Positions 44,377-53,726 of a stretch of 64,000 nt of DNA are shown piece by piece (the stretch's first letter is position 1; each line of letters starts with the position of its first letter). The stretch is from Paenibacillus thalictri. GTDB lineage: Bacteria; Bacillota; Bacilli; Paenibacillales; NBRC-103111. The DNA lies in the NCBI RefSeq assembly GCF_004307995.1, contig NZ_SIRE01000002.1, forward strand, positions 417,011 to 481,010. Direction: 5' to 3'. The position numbers were made by a program, and so were the translations under genes. The notes beneath the pieces are model-generated. The model worked only from the letters and a program-made list of their open reading frames with translations, was not told where the DNA came from and made no database searches.

Positions 44377-45888
44377 TTATGCTTTTTGCTTTGCGCCTGC
44401 GGGGATTTCCATCTTGGCTTTCCCCATCAGCAGTACAAAGACGAGCCCAATGACCGCCATGAAAACCGAGCATTGAAATACGTAAGCGATCGACTCGGCC
44501 ATTGCGGAAATCAGCTTGTCCAATACGTCATGCGGAATATGCGCTCTGACCTGCGGCTGCAGCAATACGCGCGGATCGCTGATTTGCTGCTGCGCTCCAG
44601 CCGCGCTGCCCAGCTTGCTCAATATGCCGTTTTCCATCGCTTTGATCTGGATGCTGCCGAAAATCGTCACGCCTACCGCAGAGCCGATCGTTCTGAAAAA
44701 GGCGACAAGACCCGACACGATGCCCCGCTGATGGAATGGAATGCCATGCAGCGCCGAGATCGACACGATAGGAAACGAGGTGCCGATGCCCAGTCCCAGC
44801 AAAACCATATAGACGGTCACCAGCCCCCGCGGCGTTCCGGTGCTGATCGTCGACAGCAGCGCTGTCGCCACAATCAGCAAACCTGCCGAAAACAACATGA
44901 TGTTCCGGTAAGTCAGCTTGCCGATAAAACGGCCGCCAAACATGCTGCTGAGCACCGAACCCAACATCATCGGCGTCAGCACCAGACCGGCGTTGGTCGC
45001 CGAACCCTCAAACACGCCTTGCACGAACAACGGAATATATGTCGCTGCAGACAACATGACGGCGCCGTAAAAAAATCCGACGCCCATGCTGGCGGTAAAC
45101 AGCTTGTTTTTAAACAAAGCAAGCGGGATGACCGGTGAAGCCGCATATTTCTCGATCACCAGAAACAGCACGAACAGCACGGCAAAAGCCGCAAACAAAC
45201 CGATGATTTGCCACGAACCCCAAGGATACTCCTTACCCCCAAGCTCAAGAGCCAGCATTAAGCTGAGCACAGCGGCGCCAAAAACGATCGTGCCCGCCCA
45301 GTCGATCTTTTCTTTCTTCGGCTGGCCGCTGCCGTGATAAAAAATCGAGATAATAATAAACGAAACGACACCTAAAGGCAGATTGATGTAAAAAATCCAC
45401 TGCCAAGCCACATAATCGGTAAAATAAGCGCCGATCAACGGTCCTAACACGCTGGATAAGCCAAACACGGCCCCGAAGAAACCTTGCATCTTGCCGCGTT
45501 TTTCCGGAGGGAAAATGTCGAACACAATGGCAAACGTAATCGGCATTAACGCGCCGCCGCCGATCCCCTGCACGACCCGGTAGATGATGAGCTGAAGCAT
45601 CGATTGCGAGGTGCCGCAAAGTGCCGAGCCGACCATAAACACGACCAGGCCAAGCAGAAAAAACAGCTTCCTTCCATACATATCCGACAGCTTGCCAAAG
45701 ATCGGGATGGAAATGACGTTGGCGATCAAATAAGCCGAGAACACCCAAACGAATTTATCCAAACCTCCCAGCTGGCCGACAATCGTCGGCATCGCCGTAG
45801 ATACGATGGTTTGATCCAAAGCGGACAGCAGCAGCGCGAGCATCAGCCCGGCCACAGTCCACTTCACATTTGATTTGCGCTGATCCAT
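44377..45888 (-). CDS. MFS multidrug exporter, DHA2 (EmrB/QacA) family
   Basis: 503 residues from ATG 45888 (GGGAGG upstream). 14 membrane segments; motif A-like GKLSDMYGRKLFFLLG, DHA2 motif ALDQTIVSTAMPTIVGQLGG with the acidic residue in segment 1, and GALMPITFAIVFDIFPPEKRG. Proton-driven export of drugs or metabolites. The longer frame to 45993 would read through the promoter and is rejected. Operon with PadR. Confidence 0.93.
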   Translation of the reverse strand: MDQRKSNVKWTVAGLMLALLLSALDQTIVSTAMPTIVGQLGGLDKFVWVFSAYLIANVISIPIFGKLSDMYGRKLFFLLGLVVFMVGSALCGTSQSMLQLIIYRVVQGIGGGALMPITFAIVFDIFPPEKRGKMQGFFGAVFGLSSVLGPLIGAYFTDYVAWQWIFYINLPLGVVSFIIISIFYHGSGQPKKEKIDWAGTIVFGAAVLSLMLALELGGKEYPWGSWQIIGLFAAFAVLFVLFLVIEKYAASPVIPLALFKNKLFTASMGVGFFYGAVMLSAATYIPLFVQGVFEGSATNAGLVLTPMMLGSVLSSMFGGRFIGKLTYRNIMLFSAGLLIVATALLSTISTGTPRGLVTVYMVLLGLGIGTSFPIVSISALHGIPFHQRGIVSGLVAFFRTIGSAVGVTIFGSIQIKAMENGILSKLGSAAGAQQQISDPRVLLQPQVRAHIPHDVLDKLISAMAESIAYVFQCSVFMAVIGLVFVLLMGKAKMEIPAGAKQKA

Positions 45889-45937
45889 AATCAACCTCCC
45901 AAGTTGGTTTAAACAAAATATATCATATACATAAATT

Positions 45938-45965
45938 ATTATATTCAAATTTGAGTATATGACAA
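45938..45965 (-). promoter_or_regulatory. MFS-PadR promoter with spacer palindrome
   Basis: Minus-strand TTGTCA (45965-45960), 16-bp spacer, TATAAT (45943-45938). The spacer holds the palindrome TCAAATTTGA (45945-45954); CATATAC (45925-45931) and GTATATG flank the unit. A good site for the PadR dimer, by position. Confidence 0.65.
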
Positions 45966-46098
45966 GTGCCCGGATGACATTGTTTTCACACATATTTTCA
46001 TAAACATTGCTGTGGAGCCGAAACTTATTCTATAATGAAAATACATTGTTTTATTTTCAACCTATTTTATCGATTTTATTTGACAAGGGGTGACAGGC

Positions 46099-47001
46099 AT
46101 GAACATGAACCAGCTCGAAACACTGCTCACCATCTCCAAAACGATGAGTTTTCGCAAGGCCGGAGAATTGCTGAACCTGACTCAGCCTGCTGTCTCCGCC
46201 CAAATCAAAAGCTTGGAGGACGAGTTCAAGACAACTTTGATCGACCGCAACCAGCCGGTGACATTAACCGATAGCGGCAAACTGTTTCTTGAGCATGCCG
46301 AGAAAATATTGCATATTGTCGAAGACTTGAAGCAGCGGCTGACCGATCTTCAGCAAACGCCGCAAGGACATATTCATCTGGGCACCACCACATCGATTGC
46401 TATGCAAATATTGCCGCGGGTGCTGTCTTATTTCCAAGACCAGTTTCCGCTGATTAAAACGACGATCCATTCCATGACGACATCGCAAATTATGAGCAGT
46501 GTGGAAAACGGTGCGGTGGACATCGGAATCACGTATTTGTTCGAAAAAAACCAAGCGCTGGAGTCGTCGGTCTTGTATTACGATACTTTCGAGCTTGTCG
46601 TATCCCCCCAGCATCCTCTCAGCGTATATTCGCACATTCCCTTTGAGAAGCTAAACGATATTCCTTTCATCATGCTGTCGCCGGAAACGGCTGGCCGCAG
46701 GTTTGTCGATCAGATTTTTCAAAAACTGAAGGTGCACCCGCAGGTCATTATGGAGCTGTCGAGCAGCGAGGAAGTCAAACGGATGGTCGAGCTGGATTTG
46801 GGCGCGGCGATCATATCCAAGATGTCCATCTCCAAGGAACTCCGGCTTGGCACTTTGAAAATGCTGAAGGTCAATGAGCTGGAAATCAGCCACCCCGTCG
46901 GTGTCGTTTACAAATCGGGAAGATATTTAAGTTCGGCGCTCCACCAGTTTTTGCGAGATCTCAAGGGAATGGATGAACACCAATTTTTCGGTTCGGAGTG
47001 A
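46099..47001 (+). CDS. LysR-family transcriptional regulator
   Basis: 300 residues from ATG 46099 (AGGGGTGA about 7 bases upstream). Winged helix 1-60 with MSFRKAGELLNLTQPAVSAQ; effector domain 88-290 of the periplasmic-binding type. It resembles CysL/YwfK-like regulators. It is followed 7 bp later by a PHP phosphatase gene, so the two are an operon; divergent from the MFS gene at a distance of 210 bp. Ligand unknown. Confidence 0.92.
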   Translation: MNMNQLETLLTISKTMSFRKAGELLNLTQPAVSAQIKSLEDEFKTTLIDRNQPVTLTDSGKLFLEHAEKILHIVEDLKQRLTDLQQTPQGHIHLGTTTSIAMQILPRVLSYFQDQFPLIKTTIHSMTTSQIMSSVENGAVDIGITYLFEKNQALESSVLYYDTFELVVSPQHPLSVYSHIPFEKLNDIPFIMLSPETAGRRFVDQIFQKLKVHPQVIMELSSSEEVKRMVELDLGAAIISKMSISKELRLGTLKMLKVNELEISHPVGVVYKSGRYLSSALHQFLRDLKGMDEHQFFGSE

Positions 47002-47008
47002 TGAGACC

Positions 47009-47818
47009 ATGATAAAATTCGATCTGCATACCCACCACTACAGATGCGGCCACGCCCAAGACGATATCCGCGACTATATTGAATCCGCTATCAAGCAAAA
47101 CTTAAGCTGCATCGGCATTTCCGATCATTCGCCTTATTTCGGCAGCAAGGTGGACCAAGAGCAGCCAGGCATTGCCATGGCGATCAGCGAGTTTCCCCGC
47201 TACATAGAGGAAGTGCTGCGGCTTAAGGAAGAATATAAGGGCAAGATCGACGTGCTGCTTGGCGTCGAATCCGACTTTTTCCCCGAGCACGCGGAGACGT
47301 ACCGTAAAGTGTATGAGCAATATCCGTTTGACTATATCATCGGTTCGGTTCATTTTGTGGGCGGCGTCAGCATTTTCAACAAAAATCGTTGGAAAGGCTT
47401 GTCCGAGGCGGAGCAGGTGCAGCACAAGGAGATGTATTACGATTTAATCGCTCAATCTGCGAGAAGCGGCATGTTCCAATTCCTCGGCCATATCGACGCG
47501 ATGAAGGGGTTTTATCCTGCTTTTAGCGACATCCAAACTGACAAACTCGATCAAACGCTCAAGATTATCGGCGAATGCCAATTGGCGATTGAAATCAATA
47601 CCTCGGGCAAAACAAAAGATTGCGGCGGCTGGTATCCATCCGATGCCATTTTGGAAAGAGCGCTTCATTACGGGGTCGAGGTCACTTTTGGTTCCGACGC
47701 GCACATTCCAAGCAGAGTGGCCGACGAATTCGAGCAGGTTGCCGCGCGGCTCAAGGACATCGGTTTCGATCATTGGGTTTATTTCAAAAACAAACAACCG
47801 CAGCGAGTTGAGCTGTAA
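47009..47818 (+). CDS. PHP-family phosphatase (histidinol-phosphatase HisJ-like)
   Basis: 269 residues, the length of Bacillus HisJ. Start ATG 47009 with GGAGTGA upstream. Metal-binding motifs: DLHTHHYRCGHA, ISDHSPYFG, LGVESDFFPEH, IGSVHFVGG, FLGHIDAMKG and TFGSDAHIPS, the full PHP set. Predicted to hydrolyse L-histidinol phosphate in histidine synthesis, though no other his genes are here, and coupling to a LysR gene may mean another phosphate ester. Confidence 0.85.
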   Translation: MIKFDLHTHHYRCGHAQDDIRDYIESAIKQNLSCIGISDHSPYFGSKVDQEQPGIAMAISEFPRYIEEVLRLKEEYKGKIDVLLGVESDFFPEHAETYRKVYEQYPFDYIIGSVHFVGGVSIFNKNRWKGLSEAEQVQHKEMYYDLIAQSARSGMFQFLGHIDAMKGFYPAFSDIQTDKLDQTLKIIGECQLAIEINTSGKTKDCGGWYPSDAILERALHYGVEVTFGSDAHIPSRVADEFEQVAARLKDIGFDHWVYFKNKQPQRVEL

Positions 47819-47835
47819 TTATATATTCCAGCGTG

Positions 47836-47861
47836 GCCGGTCGATTAGATCGGCTTTTTTT
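47836..47861 (+). terminator. Terminator after the LysR-PHP operon
   Basis: Stem GCCGGTC/GATCGGC (one G-T pair), loop GATTA, then seven T. The next promoter starts within two bases of it. Confidence 0.85.
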
Positions 47862-47862
47862 C

Positions 47863-47890
47863 TTGACAACGATTGAAATTAGTGTATAAT
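47863..47890 (+). promoter_or_regulatory. Strong sigma-A promoter of the structured RNA
   Basis: Perfect consensus TTGACA (47863-47868) and TATAAT (47885-47890), 16-bp spacer. It is the best promoter match in the window and leads to no convincing reading frame. Confidence 0.85.
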
Positions 47891-47897
47891 AAATAAG

Positions 47898-48288
47898 ATA
47901 TTTCTTTATGCCTATTCCTCAGAAAGTTCCTCAAATGAATAAAGGTCGACCCATCTTATCAAATTCCAACCATCCATCCTGCAAATGTGCATCATTTGCA
48001 GCTATTCCGTGGCGAAGACACGGACGAATTTGTTTTATGGTACTACTGATTCATTCTGGCGCAGTCTAGGAGCTGCAAGGACAATTGAGAGGCAGGGCTT
48101 TTGTCGTTTTGGTATACAAACACATGGTTTACTTGTTATTCAATCAGGGATTTTCTCACCTCTTCACCTACTATACATCCAGGTAATACACTTCAGCGCG
48201 CAACGCGCTTCACTTATAGGGGATTGAACAGCATAAAGAAGTATTTGTCTCAATAAAAGACAGCCGGCGGAAAAGCGGCTGTCTTTTT
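47898..48288 (+). ncRNA. Candidate stand-alone structured RNA, about 390 nt
   Basis: Transcription should start near 47897. The first bases ATATTTCTTTATGC (47898-47911) pair with GCATAAAGAAGTAT (48231-48244) over 14 bp with one G-U, closing the molecule. Inside are CTGCAAATG/CATTTGCAG (9 bp, 47979-48001), TCCGTG/CACGGA (48006-48024), GACAA/TTGTC (48080-48105), GTATA/TATAC (48112-48176) and AGCGCG/CGCGCT (48195-48209). A terminator ends it at 48288. The only frames inside are short and without ribosome sites. It does not resemble 6S, tmRNA, RNase P or SRP RNA as I know them. Expression and class are inference. Confidence 0.65.
48255..48288 (+). terminator. Terminator of the structured RNA
   Basis: 12-bp stem AAAAGACAGCCG/CGGCTGTCTTTT with a short loop and T5 tail. 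Confidence 0.92.
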
Positions 48289-48314
48289 CCATTTGCGGAT
48301 TACGGGCCGGAAAA

Positions 48315-48350
48315 CAAAAAAAAGAGACCCGCCAAACGGTGGCGAGTCTT
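48315..48350 (-). terminator. Terminator after the diguanylate cyclase gene
   Basis: Stem GACCCGCC/GGCGAGTC (one mismatch) with an A-rich left flank giving an eight-U tail on the minus strand. Confidence 0.82.
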
Positions 48351-48454
48351 TCAAATAAATATATTAAAAAGGGGGTCTTGGTTATTATTATAGCCGCCTT
48401 ACATTGTAAAACGGTAACAGTAATATTTCAATTGTGTAACAAAAATGAAAGCGC

Positions 48455-49543
48455 TTAACCTACTCTTTCAGCAACCTCTATCCGATTCCGCCCATTTTGT
48501 TTGGCTTTATACAATGCCTCGTCGGCGGCATCTAGCAATTCCTCTTGAGGCCATTCGGGAAATGCGGAAATACCGCCCGATATCGTTATGTTAACGTAAT
48601 CTCCCCGCACATGAAACGCTTTTTGGCTCATACTCCTGCGGATTCGTTCCGCCGCCTGCGCAGCCTGCAGCGAGGAACACCCCGGCAGCAGCACTACGAA
48701 CTCATCGCCTCCGTAACGTGCCGCCGTGTCTTCCGCCCGCAGCTGCTCGCGGATCCGTTCGGCCACCTCCCGTATTACGAGATCGCCGGTCATATGTCCG
48801 TACGAATCGTTGATGTGTTTGAACCGGTCGATATCGATAAACAATACCGACATCGCTTTGCCGCGGCCGGCTGCCAGCCGGACCGTCCGTTCGAGTGCCT
48901 GCAGAAAAAAACGCTTATTATACAGTTCCGTTAAATGATCCTTATACGCCTCGTCGCTGAGCGAACGCTGAATCTGCCGGTCACGCTGCATGCCTTGCAC
49001 AAACATCACAACTAGCGTGCAAACAACGTAACTGAGCGCCATCGCCGCCATCAGCCCTCCCCCGCCTTCGCTTTCGTACGGCCATGAGCTTAACGCTGGA
49101 ATAAAGCATGCAAAGTGCAGCAGCAAGCCATATAGATATGGGCTCCGGCACGAAGACCGGTCCCGCAAATAAACGGCAATACGGACAAATAAAAGCAGCG
49201 CCATCAAAAAGACGATAAGCGTATCGCCATGTTTTAAACCGTGAACAGTTATATGCTGCCCCAGCAGGATTATCGTCCCCGCCCCAAAAACCGCAACCCC
49301 CGATTGTCCCATCAGGATTAATATGACAGCCGGCACCAATGGCAGGGCTGCCATCACCTGGTTGGGGATAACCCACGCTGCCGCCCATCCCGCAAGCACC
49401 GCAACGGCAACTAGCAAGCCTTGACGCAATCTGGGACTGCTTGGGGCAAATTTATGGTCAAAAAGCCGCCGGCTCCCATAAGATATGGAGAACAGCAAGC
49501 CCATTGCGGCAAAAGCAATTCTCATCAGCTGACTCCATTCCAT
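48455..49543 (-). CDS. Membrane-bound diguanylate cyclase
   Basis: 362 residues from ATG 49543, which has AAGGCGG about 9 bases upstream; GTG 49552 is also possible. Six to seven membrane segments in residues 1-185, then a GGDEF domain making c-di-GMP from GTP. The active motif GGDEF is intact in RYGGDEFVVLLPG and the product-inhibition site RAED lies five residues before it. Metal ligands are in FIDIDRFKHIND. Monocistronic. Confidence 0.93.
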   Translation of the reverse strand: MEWSQLMRIAFAAMGLLFSISYGSRRLFDHKFAPSSPRLRQGLLVAVAVLAGWAAAWVIPNQVMAALPLVPAVILILMGQSGVAVFGAGTIILLGQHITVHGLKHGDTLIVFLMALLLFVRIAVYLRDRSSCRSPYLYGLLLHFACFIPALSSWPYESEGGGGLMAAMALSYVVCTLVVMFVQGMQRDRQIQRSLSDEAYKDHLTELYNKRFFLQALERTVRLAAGRGKAMSVLFIDIDRFKHINDSYGHMTGDLVIREVAERIREQLRAEDTAARYGGDEFVVLLPGCSSLQAAQAAERIRRSMSQKAFHVRGDYVNITISGGISAFPEWPQEELLDAADEALYKAKQNGRNRIEVAERVG

Positions 49544-49713
49544 AGCCGGCACCGCCTTTTCATCGAAGGTAACTGCTATATCCTATGTACACGGCTGTAC
49601 AGCTGCCACAATGGAGGCCACTGAAAAAGCAAACGCTGGCCGCTTCTCCAGCATGATTTCGCTCACGCCGCTACGTTTTCAGCGGCCCCGCCACAATGCA
49701 ATACTTTTTTTCA

Positions 49714-49742
49714 TTGCAGCATGAAAAAATGTAACGTATAAT
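49714..49742 (+). promoter_or_regulatory. Promoter of the CDF exporter gene
   Basis: TTGCAG (49714-49719), 17-bp spacer, TATAAT (49737-49742), about 85 bp before the start codon. Confidence 0.6.
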
Positions 49743-49824
49743 AAAACTCAAATAATAATATTTCTAAATAAGCGGATTACGATGGCTCAATTCCTTGATT
49801 CCGCTCCTTGAGGGGGGAAACCAA

Positions 49825-50763
49825 ATGTATGATTATCATCACTTAAAACATGTCAAAGAGCAAAACACGAGCAAAAAAACACTTTGGATCTCATTGGGAC
49901 TTACATTCTTTTTTACCATTGTAGAAATCATCGGCGGCATCATGTCGAATTCGCTGGCGCTGCTGTCCGATTCGGCCCATATGATCTCCGACGTCATCGC
50001 TTTAGGTTTAAGTATGCTTGCCATTTATTTGGCCACAAGACCTCCGGATGCAAGGTATACGTTTGGGTATTTAAGATTTGAGATCATCGCTTCGTTTCTA
50101 AACGGTCTCGCGCTTTGTCTCATCTCGGTGGGCATATTTATCGAAGGTATCCGCCGGTTCATCACACCGGAACAGATCGAGTTTAAACTTATGCTGGTTA
50201 TCGCCAGTATCGGCTTCATTGTTAACCTGGTGCTTACCCTGGTGCTCAGCCATAGCGCCCATGAAGAAGAGAACCTTGGCGTAAAAAGCGCCTTGTGGCA
50301 CTTTATCGGCGACCTGCTCAGCTCGCTGGGCGTCATCATCTCCGCGGTGCTGATCTATTTCACCGGCTTGTATTGGTTTGATCCGCTCATCAGTATCGTT
50401 ATCGGCATCATCATCTTTATCGGCGGCGCCAAAATCATCAAAGAATCGTATTTGATTCTGATGGAGTCCGTGCCGGACCGCTTCGATCTGGACGAAATCC
50501 GCCATGCGATCGCTGAAGTGGAAGGTGTCGAGGACGTTCACGAGATGCATCTGTGGGCGGTTTCCACCGGCCATTACTCGCTTACGGCGCATGTGTTTAC
50601 CGACGACAAAATCCAGCCCTTCTGCATCATCCTGGGGATTAACGAGACGCTGCAAAACAACTTCGGTATTACGCACTCCACCATTCAGATGGAAAATGCA
50701 AATATTATGCCGCACGGCGAATACGGCAAGGAATTTTTAAAAAACCGCGAACATCACGATTGA
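49825..50763 (+). CDS. Cation diffusion facilitator metal exporter (CzcD-like)
   Basis: 312 residues from ATG 49825, with GAGGGGGG about 7 bases upstream; the frame from 49795 only adds leader codons. Six membrane segments; metal sites SDSAHMISD (segment 2) and HFIGD (segment 5), and a C-terminal cytosolic ferredoxin-like domain (VEGVEDVHEMHLWAVSTG). Exports zinc or related divalent metals against protons or potassium. Single gene with its own terminator. Confidence 0.93.
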   Translation: MYDYHHLKHVKEQNTSKKTLWISLGLTFFFTIVEIIGGIMSNSLALLSDSAHMISDVIALGLSMLAIYLATRPPDARYTFGYLRFEIIASFLNGLALCLISVGIFIEGIRRFITPEQIEFKLMLVIASIGFIVNLVLTLVLSHSAHEEENLGVKSALWHFIGDLLSSLGVIISAVLIYFTGLYWFDPLISIVIGIIIFIGGAKIIKESYLILMESVPDRFDLDEIRHAIAEVEGVEDVHEMHLWAVSTGHYSLTAHVFTDDKIQPFCIILGINETLQNNFGITHSTIQMENANIMPHGEYGKEFLKNREHHD

Positions 50764-50781
50764 GCTTATAAAAAACAAAAT

Positions 50782-50842
50782 AACGCCCCTTGCGTGCTTT
50801 GATGAGCAGATTCCGCTCGCAAAGACGCCATGGGGCGTTTTT
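50782..50842 (+). terminator. Terminator after the CDF gene
   Basis: Arms AACGCCCC (50782-50789) and GGGGCGTT (50832-50839) around an inner GAGCAG-rich loop, then T-run. Confidence 0.75.
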
Positions 50843-50959
50843 GGCTTTATATATGTATTTTTCTCGGAAAACGGGACTTTGGATGCGTTGTAAAATAAAA
50901 TCGCGGCAGTTGGGGGATTATACCATAATGGATAGTCCAAGGAGAAGGAGGTCATCATT

Positions 50960-52657
50960 TTGCCGATCTTGCATTCGCTATTCCGGAAACCCAAAAAACA
51001 AAACGAACCGGTCATCAAAGTGCCCAATCAAATTTTGGAGCAGTACAAAACCGAGAAAATTTCCGGTCAACTGGAAGATACGGCTAACTTTATCCTTCTT
51101 CTGCTTGGCCAAAGCGACGATTTTTCAATGCGGCCCTTTCATGTATTCGGCAAATACCCCGCCGCCATGTTTTATTATTCGAATTTGATCGATCAGGCTT
51201 TGATTAATACAGATATCCTGAAACCGTTTATGCAGATTCCTTTTCATCTGGCGGATCAAAATATCAGCATCGACCAGTTGAAGTCTATTTTATTTAACGA
51301 CGCCGTTTATCACAGCGAGGGAAAATTGGACAGCCGGCTTACCGAATTGATTGGGGCGCTGCTCCGCGGCGAAACGGTTGTTGTCGTGGACGGATTGGAC
51401 GAGGCCTTCCTGATCGGTACCCGCAATGTCGAGAAACGCGCCATCGACCAACCGGCCACCGAGCAGGTCATTCGGGGTCCGCGCGAAGGGTTCATCGAGC
51501 CGCTTGGAACCAATCTCGCATTGCTGCGTTATCGCCTGCAAACTCCCGACTTTCGCATTAAAACAAAAAGTATCGGCCGAATCACAAAATCGAAGGTAGC
51601 CATCTGTTATATCGAGGGCATCGTGAATCCCGAGCTCGTGGCTGAAGTGGAGCATAGGCTTTCTACGATCGATATTGACGGCGTGCTGGATGCCGGCTAT
51701 TTGGAGCAATTTATCGAAGACGATCATTTTACCCCGTTCCCGCAAGTTCAAAATACGGAGCGGCCCGACAAGGCCGTTGCGAATCTGCTGGAAGGCAGGG
51801 TTGTCATTTTTGTTGACGGTTCCCCTTTTGCTCTGATCGTGCCGACGGTGTTCAGCCAATTTTATCAAACTGCCGAGGATTACTCGGAACGGTTTTTACT
51901 GGTGAGCGCCATACGGTTAACACGTCTTATCGCACTCATCTTTTCCCTGGTGTTTCCCTCCCTTTATGTCGCCGTTATCTCGTTTAATCCCGAGCTGATT
52001 CCTACGGAATTCGCTGTTGCCGTCGCCGGCGGAAGGGCCGGCGTACCGTTTCCGTCGGTAGTTGAAGTTCTTGTGATCGAAATCTCGATGGAAGTTTTGC
52101 GCGAGGCCACGATCCGCTTACCCCAACAGGTCGGCGGCGCCTTATCCATCGTCGGCGTGCTCGTTATCGGACAGGCCGCGGTCGCTGCCGGTTTTGCCAG
52201 TCCGATTACCGTAGTTGTTATTGCGCTTACGACCATCGGGTCTTTTGCGACTCCCGCCTACAATGCGGCGTTGGCTTTACGGCTATTGCGGTTTCCGCTC
52301 ATTATTTTTGCCGGCATCTTCGGACTTTACGGCGTAATGATCGGACTCATTCTGATCGCCAATCACCTGCTTAAACTAAAATCGTTCGGCGTGCCTTACA
52401 TGAGTCCGTTAGTACCTAGCGATTATAGCGGAATGAAGGATACGTTAATCCGAAGTCCACTATGGTGGATGAAGAAACGGCCGACGCTGCTTTATACGGG
52501 AAATGAGGAACGAATGGCCGGCGATACGATAGACCGGCTAATGCAAACGCCTCGCGACGTGCTCGACCCTATGCAAATCGGAAATGAAAGGAGGAATGCA
52601 AGCGATGAAATATCCGCGCCAAATCACAGTGACTCAGGCAGCCGCGATTCTCATTAG
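50960..52657 (+). CDS. Spore germinant receptor subunit A (GerKA-type)
   Basis: 565 residues, GerA family (PF03323). Cytosolic N-terminal domain to about 310, then five membrane segments, with conserved GPREGFIEPLGTNLALLRYRL and REATIRLPQQVGGALSIVG. Start is TTG 50960 behind AAGGAGAAGGAGG. Sits in the inner spore membrane and, with the B and C subunits encoded next, senses small-molecule germinants. Its 3' end overlaps the B gene by 53 bp. Confidence 0.95.
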   Translation: MPILHSLFRKPKKQNEPVIKVPNQILEQYKTEKISGQLEDTANFILLLLGQSDDFSMRPFHVFGKYPAAMFYYSNLIDQALINTDILKPFMQIPFHLADQNISIDQLKSILFNDAVYHSEGKLDSRLTELIGALLRGETVVVVDGLDEAFLIGTRNVEKRAIDQPATEQVIRGPREGFIEPLGTNLALLRYRLQTPDFRIKTKSIGRITKSKVAICYIEGIVNPELVAEVEHRLSTIDIDGVLDAGYLEQFIEDDHFTPFPQVQNTERPDKAVANLLEGRVVIFVDGSPFALIVPTVFSQFYQTAEDYSERFLLVSAIRLTRLIALIFSLVFPSLYVAVISFNPELIPTEFAVAVAGGRAGVPFPSVVEVLVIEISMEVLREATIRLPQQVGGALSIVGVLVIGQAAVAAGFASPITVVVIALTTIGSFATPAYNAALALRLLRFPLIIFAGIFGLYGVMIGLILIANHLLKLKSFGVPYMSPLVPSDYSGMKDTLIRSPLWWMKKRPTLLYTGNEERMAGDTIDRLMQTPRDVLDPMQIGNERRNASDEISAPNHSDSGSRDSH

Positions 52658-53726
52658 CACGATCATCGGAGTCGGCGTGCTGCCTCTCCCTCTTTTTGCC
52701 GTTCGGGCAGCAGGCTCGGGAGCGCCTCTGATTACCTTGATCAGTTGTTTTGTCGCTTTCATCGGGCTTTGGCTGATTGCTCTGCTTGGCATGCGTTTCC
52801 CGAACCAGACGATCATTCAATACAGCGAAACAATTATCGGCAAATGGCCGGCTCGGCTCGGCAGCGCATTCATCATCTGTTTTTTTGCCATTTTGACCTC
52901 ACTGACCGCACGGGAATTTGGCGAAGTTGTGGTCGCTTCCGTTCTCCGAAGAACGCCTTTGGAGATTACTGTCATTGTTATGCTCCTCCTGGCATGTTTC
53001 TCCGCACGCAACAATATTATCGAGTTTGCCTACCTTCATTATTTTTATTTGCCGCTGCTGCTGGGCCCGGGGCTGCTAATCGTTGTACTTTCGTTAAAAA
53101 ATGCCGATATGACCAACCTCCAGCCGATTTGGGGAGAATCGCCGCAAACCATGCTGTCGGGTATTTTCACCGTGTCCGCTTTGTTCCAGGGCTCCTTTAT
53201 TTTCACTATGGTCATTCCAGCCATGCGCCAGCCAACTAAAGCGATGAAAGCAAGCTTTTGGGGCCTGCTGATTTCAGGCGGCTTGTATATTCTGATCACG
53301 CTGGCGGCGGTCAGCGTATTCGGTTCCGAGGAGACGAGGAAGCTGTTATGGCCCACCTTGGAGCTCGCTAAAACGACGTCACTGCCCGGAAATATTTTAG
53401 AACGTCTGGATGCGGCTTTTCTTGCGGTATGGGTCATTGCCGTATTTACGACGCTGTTTTCCAGTTATTATATAACCATTCATTCCATGAGCTCGCTTTT
53501 TCATCTGCGCAATCACAAAATGTTTTCGCTGTTTTTGCTCCCGATTGTCTTTATTCTGGCCATGCTCCCACAGAACGTATTGCAAATGTACGACATTATT
53601 GAAAAAGTCGGCCGCATCGGGTTATGGATTACCATTGCCTATCCCGGCGTTTTGCTGGTAATGGCTCTGATTCGAAAGAAAAGTGGAGGCTGCCATGAAA
53701 AGCAAACTGCTGACGGCACCAATTAA
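52605..53726 (+). CDS. Spore germinant receptor subunit B (GerKB-type permease-like)
   Basis: 373 residues from ATG 52605; AAAGGAGGA is 9 bases upstream, whereas ATG 52596 would abut it. Ten membrane segments of the amino acid-permease-like GerB family (PF03845; ITVTQAAAILISTIIGVGVL). This subunit carries the germinant-binding site in characterised receptors. Overlaps both neighbours, so the operon is tightly coupled. Confidence 0.95.
   Translation: MKYPRQITVTQAAAILISTIIGVGVLPLPLFAVRAAGSGAPLITLISCFVAFIGLWLIALLGMRFPNQTIIQYSETIIGKWPARLGSAFIICFFAILTSLTAREFGEVVVASVLRRTPLEITVIVMLLLACFSARNNIIEFAYLHYFYLPLLLGPGLLIVVLSLKNADMTNLQPIWGESPQTMLSGIFTVSALFQGSFIFTMVIPAMRQPTKAMKASFWGLLISGGLYILITLAAVSVFGSEETRKLLWPTLELAKTTSLPGNILERLDAAFLAVWVIAVFTTLFSSYYITIHSMSSLFHLRNHKMFSLFLLPIVFILAMLPQNVLQMYDIIEKVGRIGLWITIAYPGVLLVMALIRKKSGGCHEKQTADGTN

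Noticed and set aside
47985..48227. 80-codon frame inside the structured RNA
   Set aside because: No ribosome site, no recognisable sequence, and it crosses several paired helices.
48446..48459. TGAAAGCGCTTAAC, close to a CcpA cre box
   Set aside because: It overlaps the 3' end of the diguanylate cyclase gene, has a mismatch in a conserved position and no promoter next to it.
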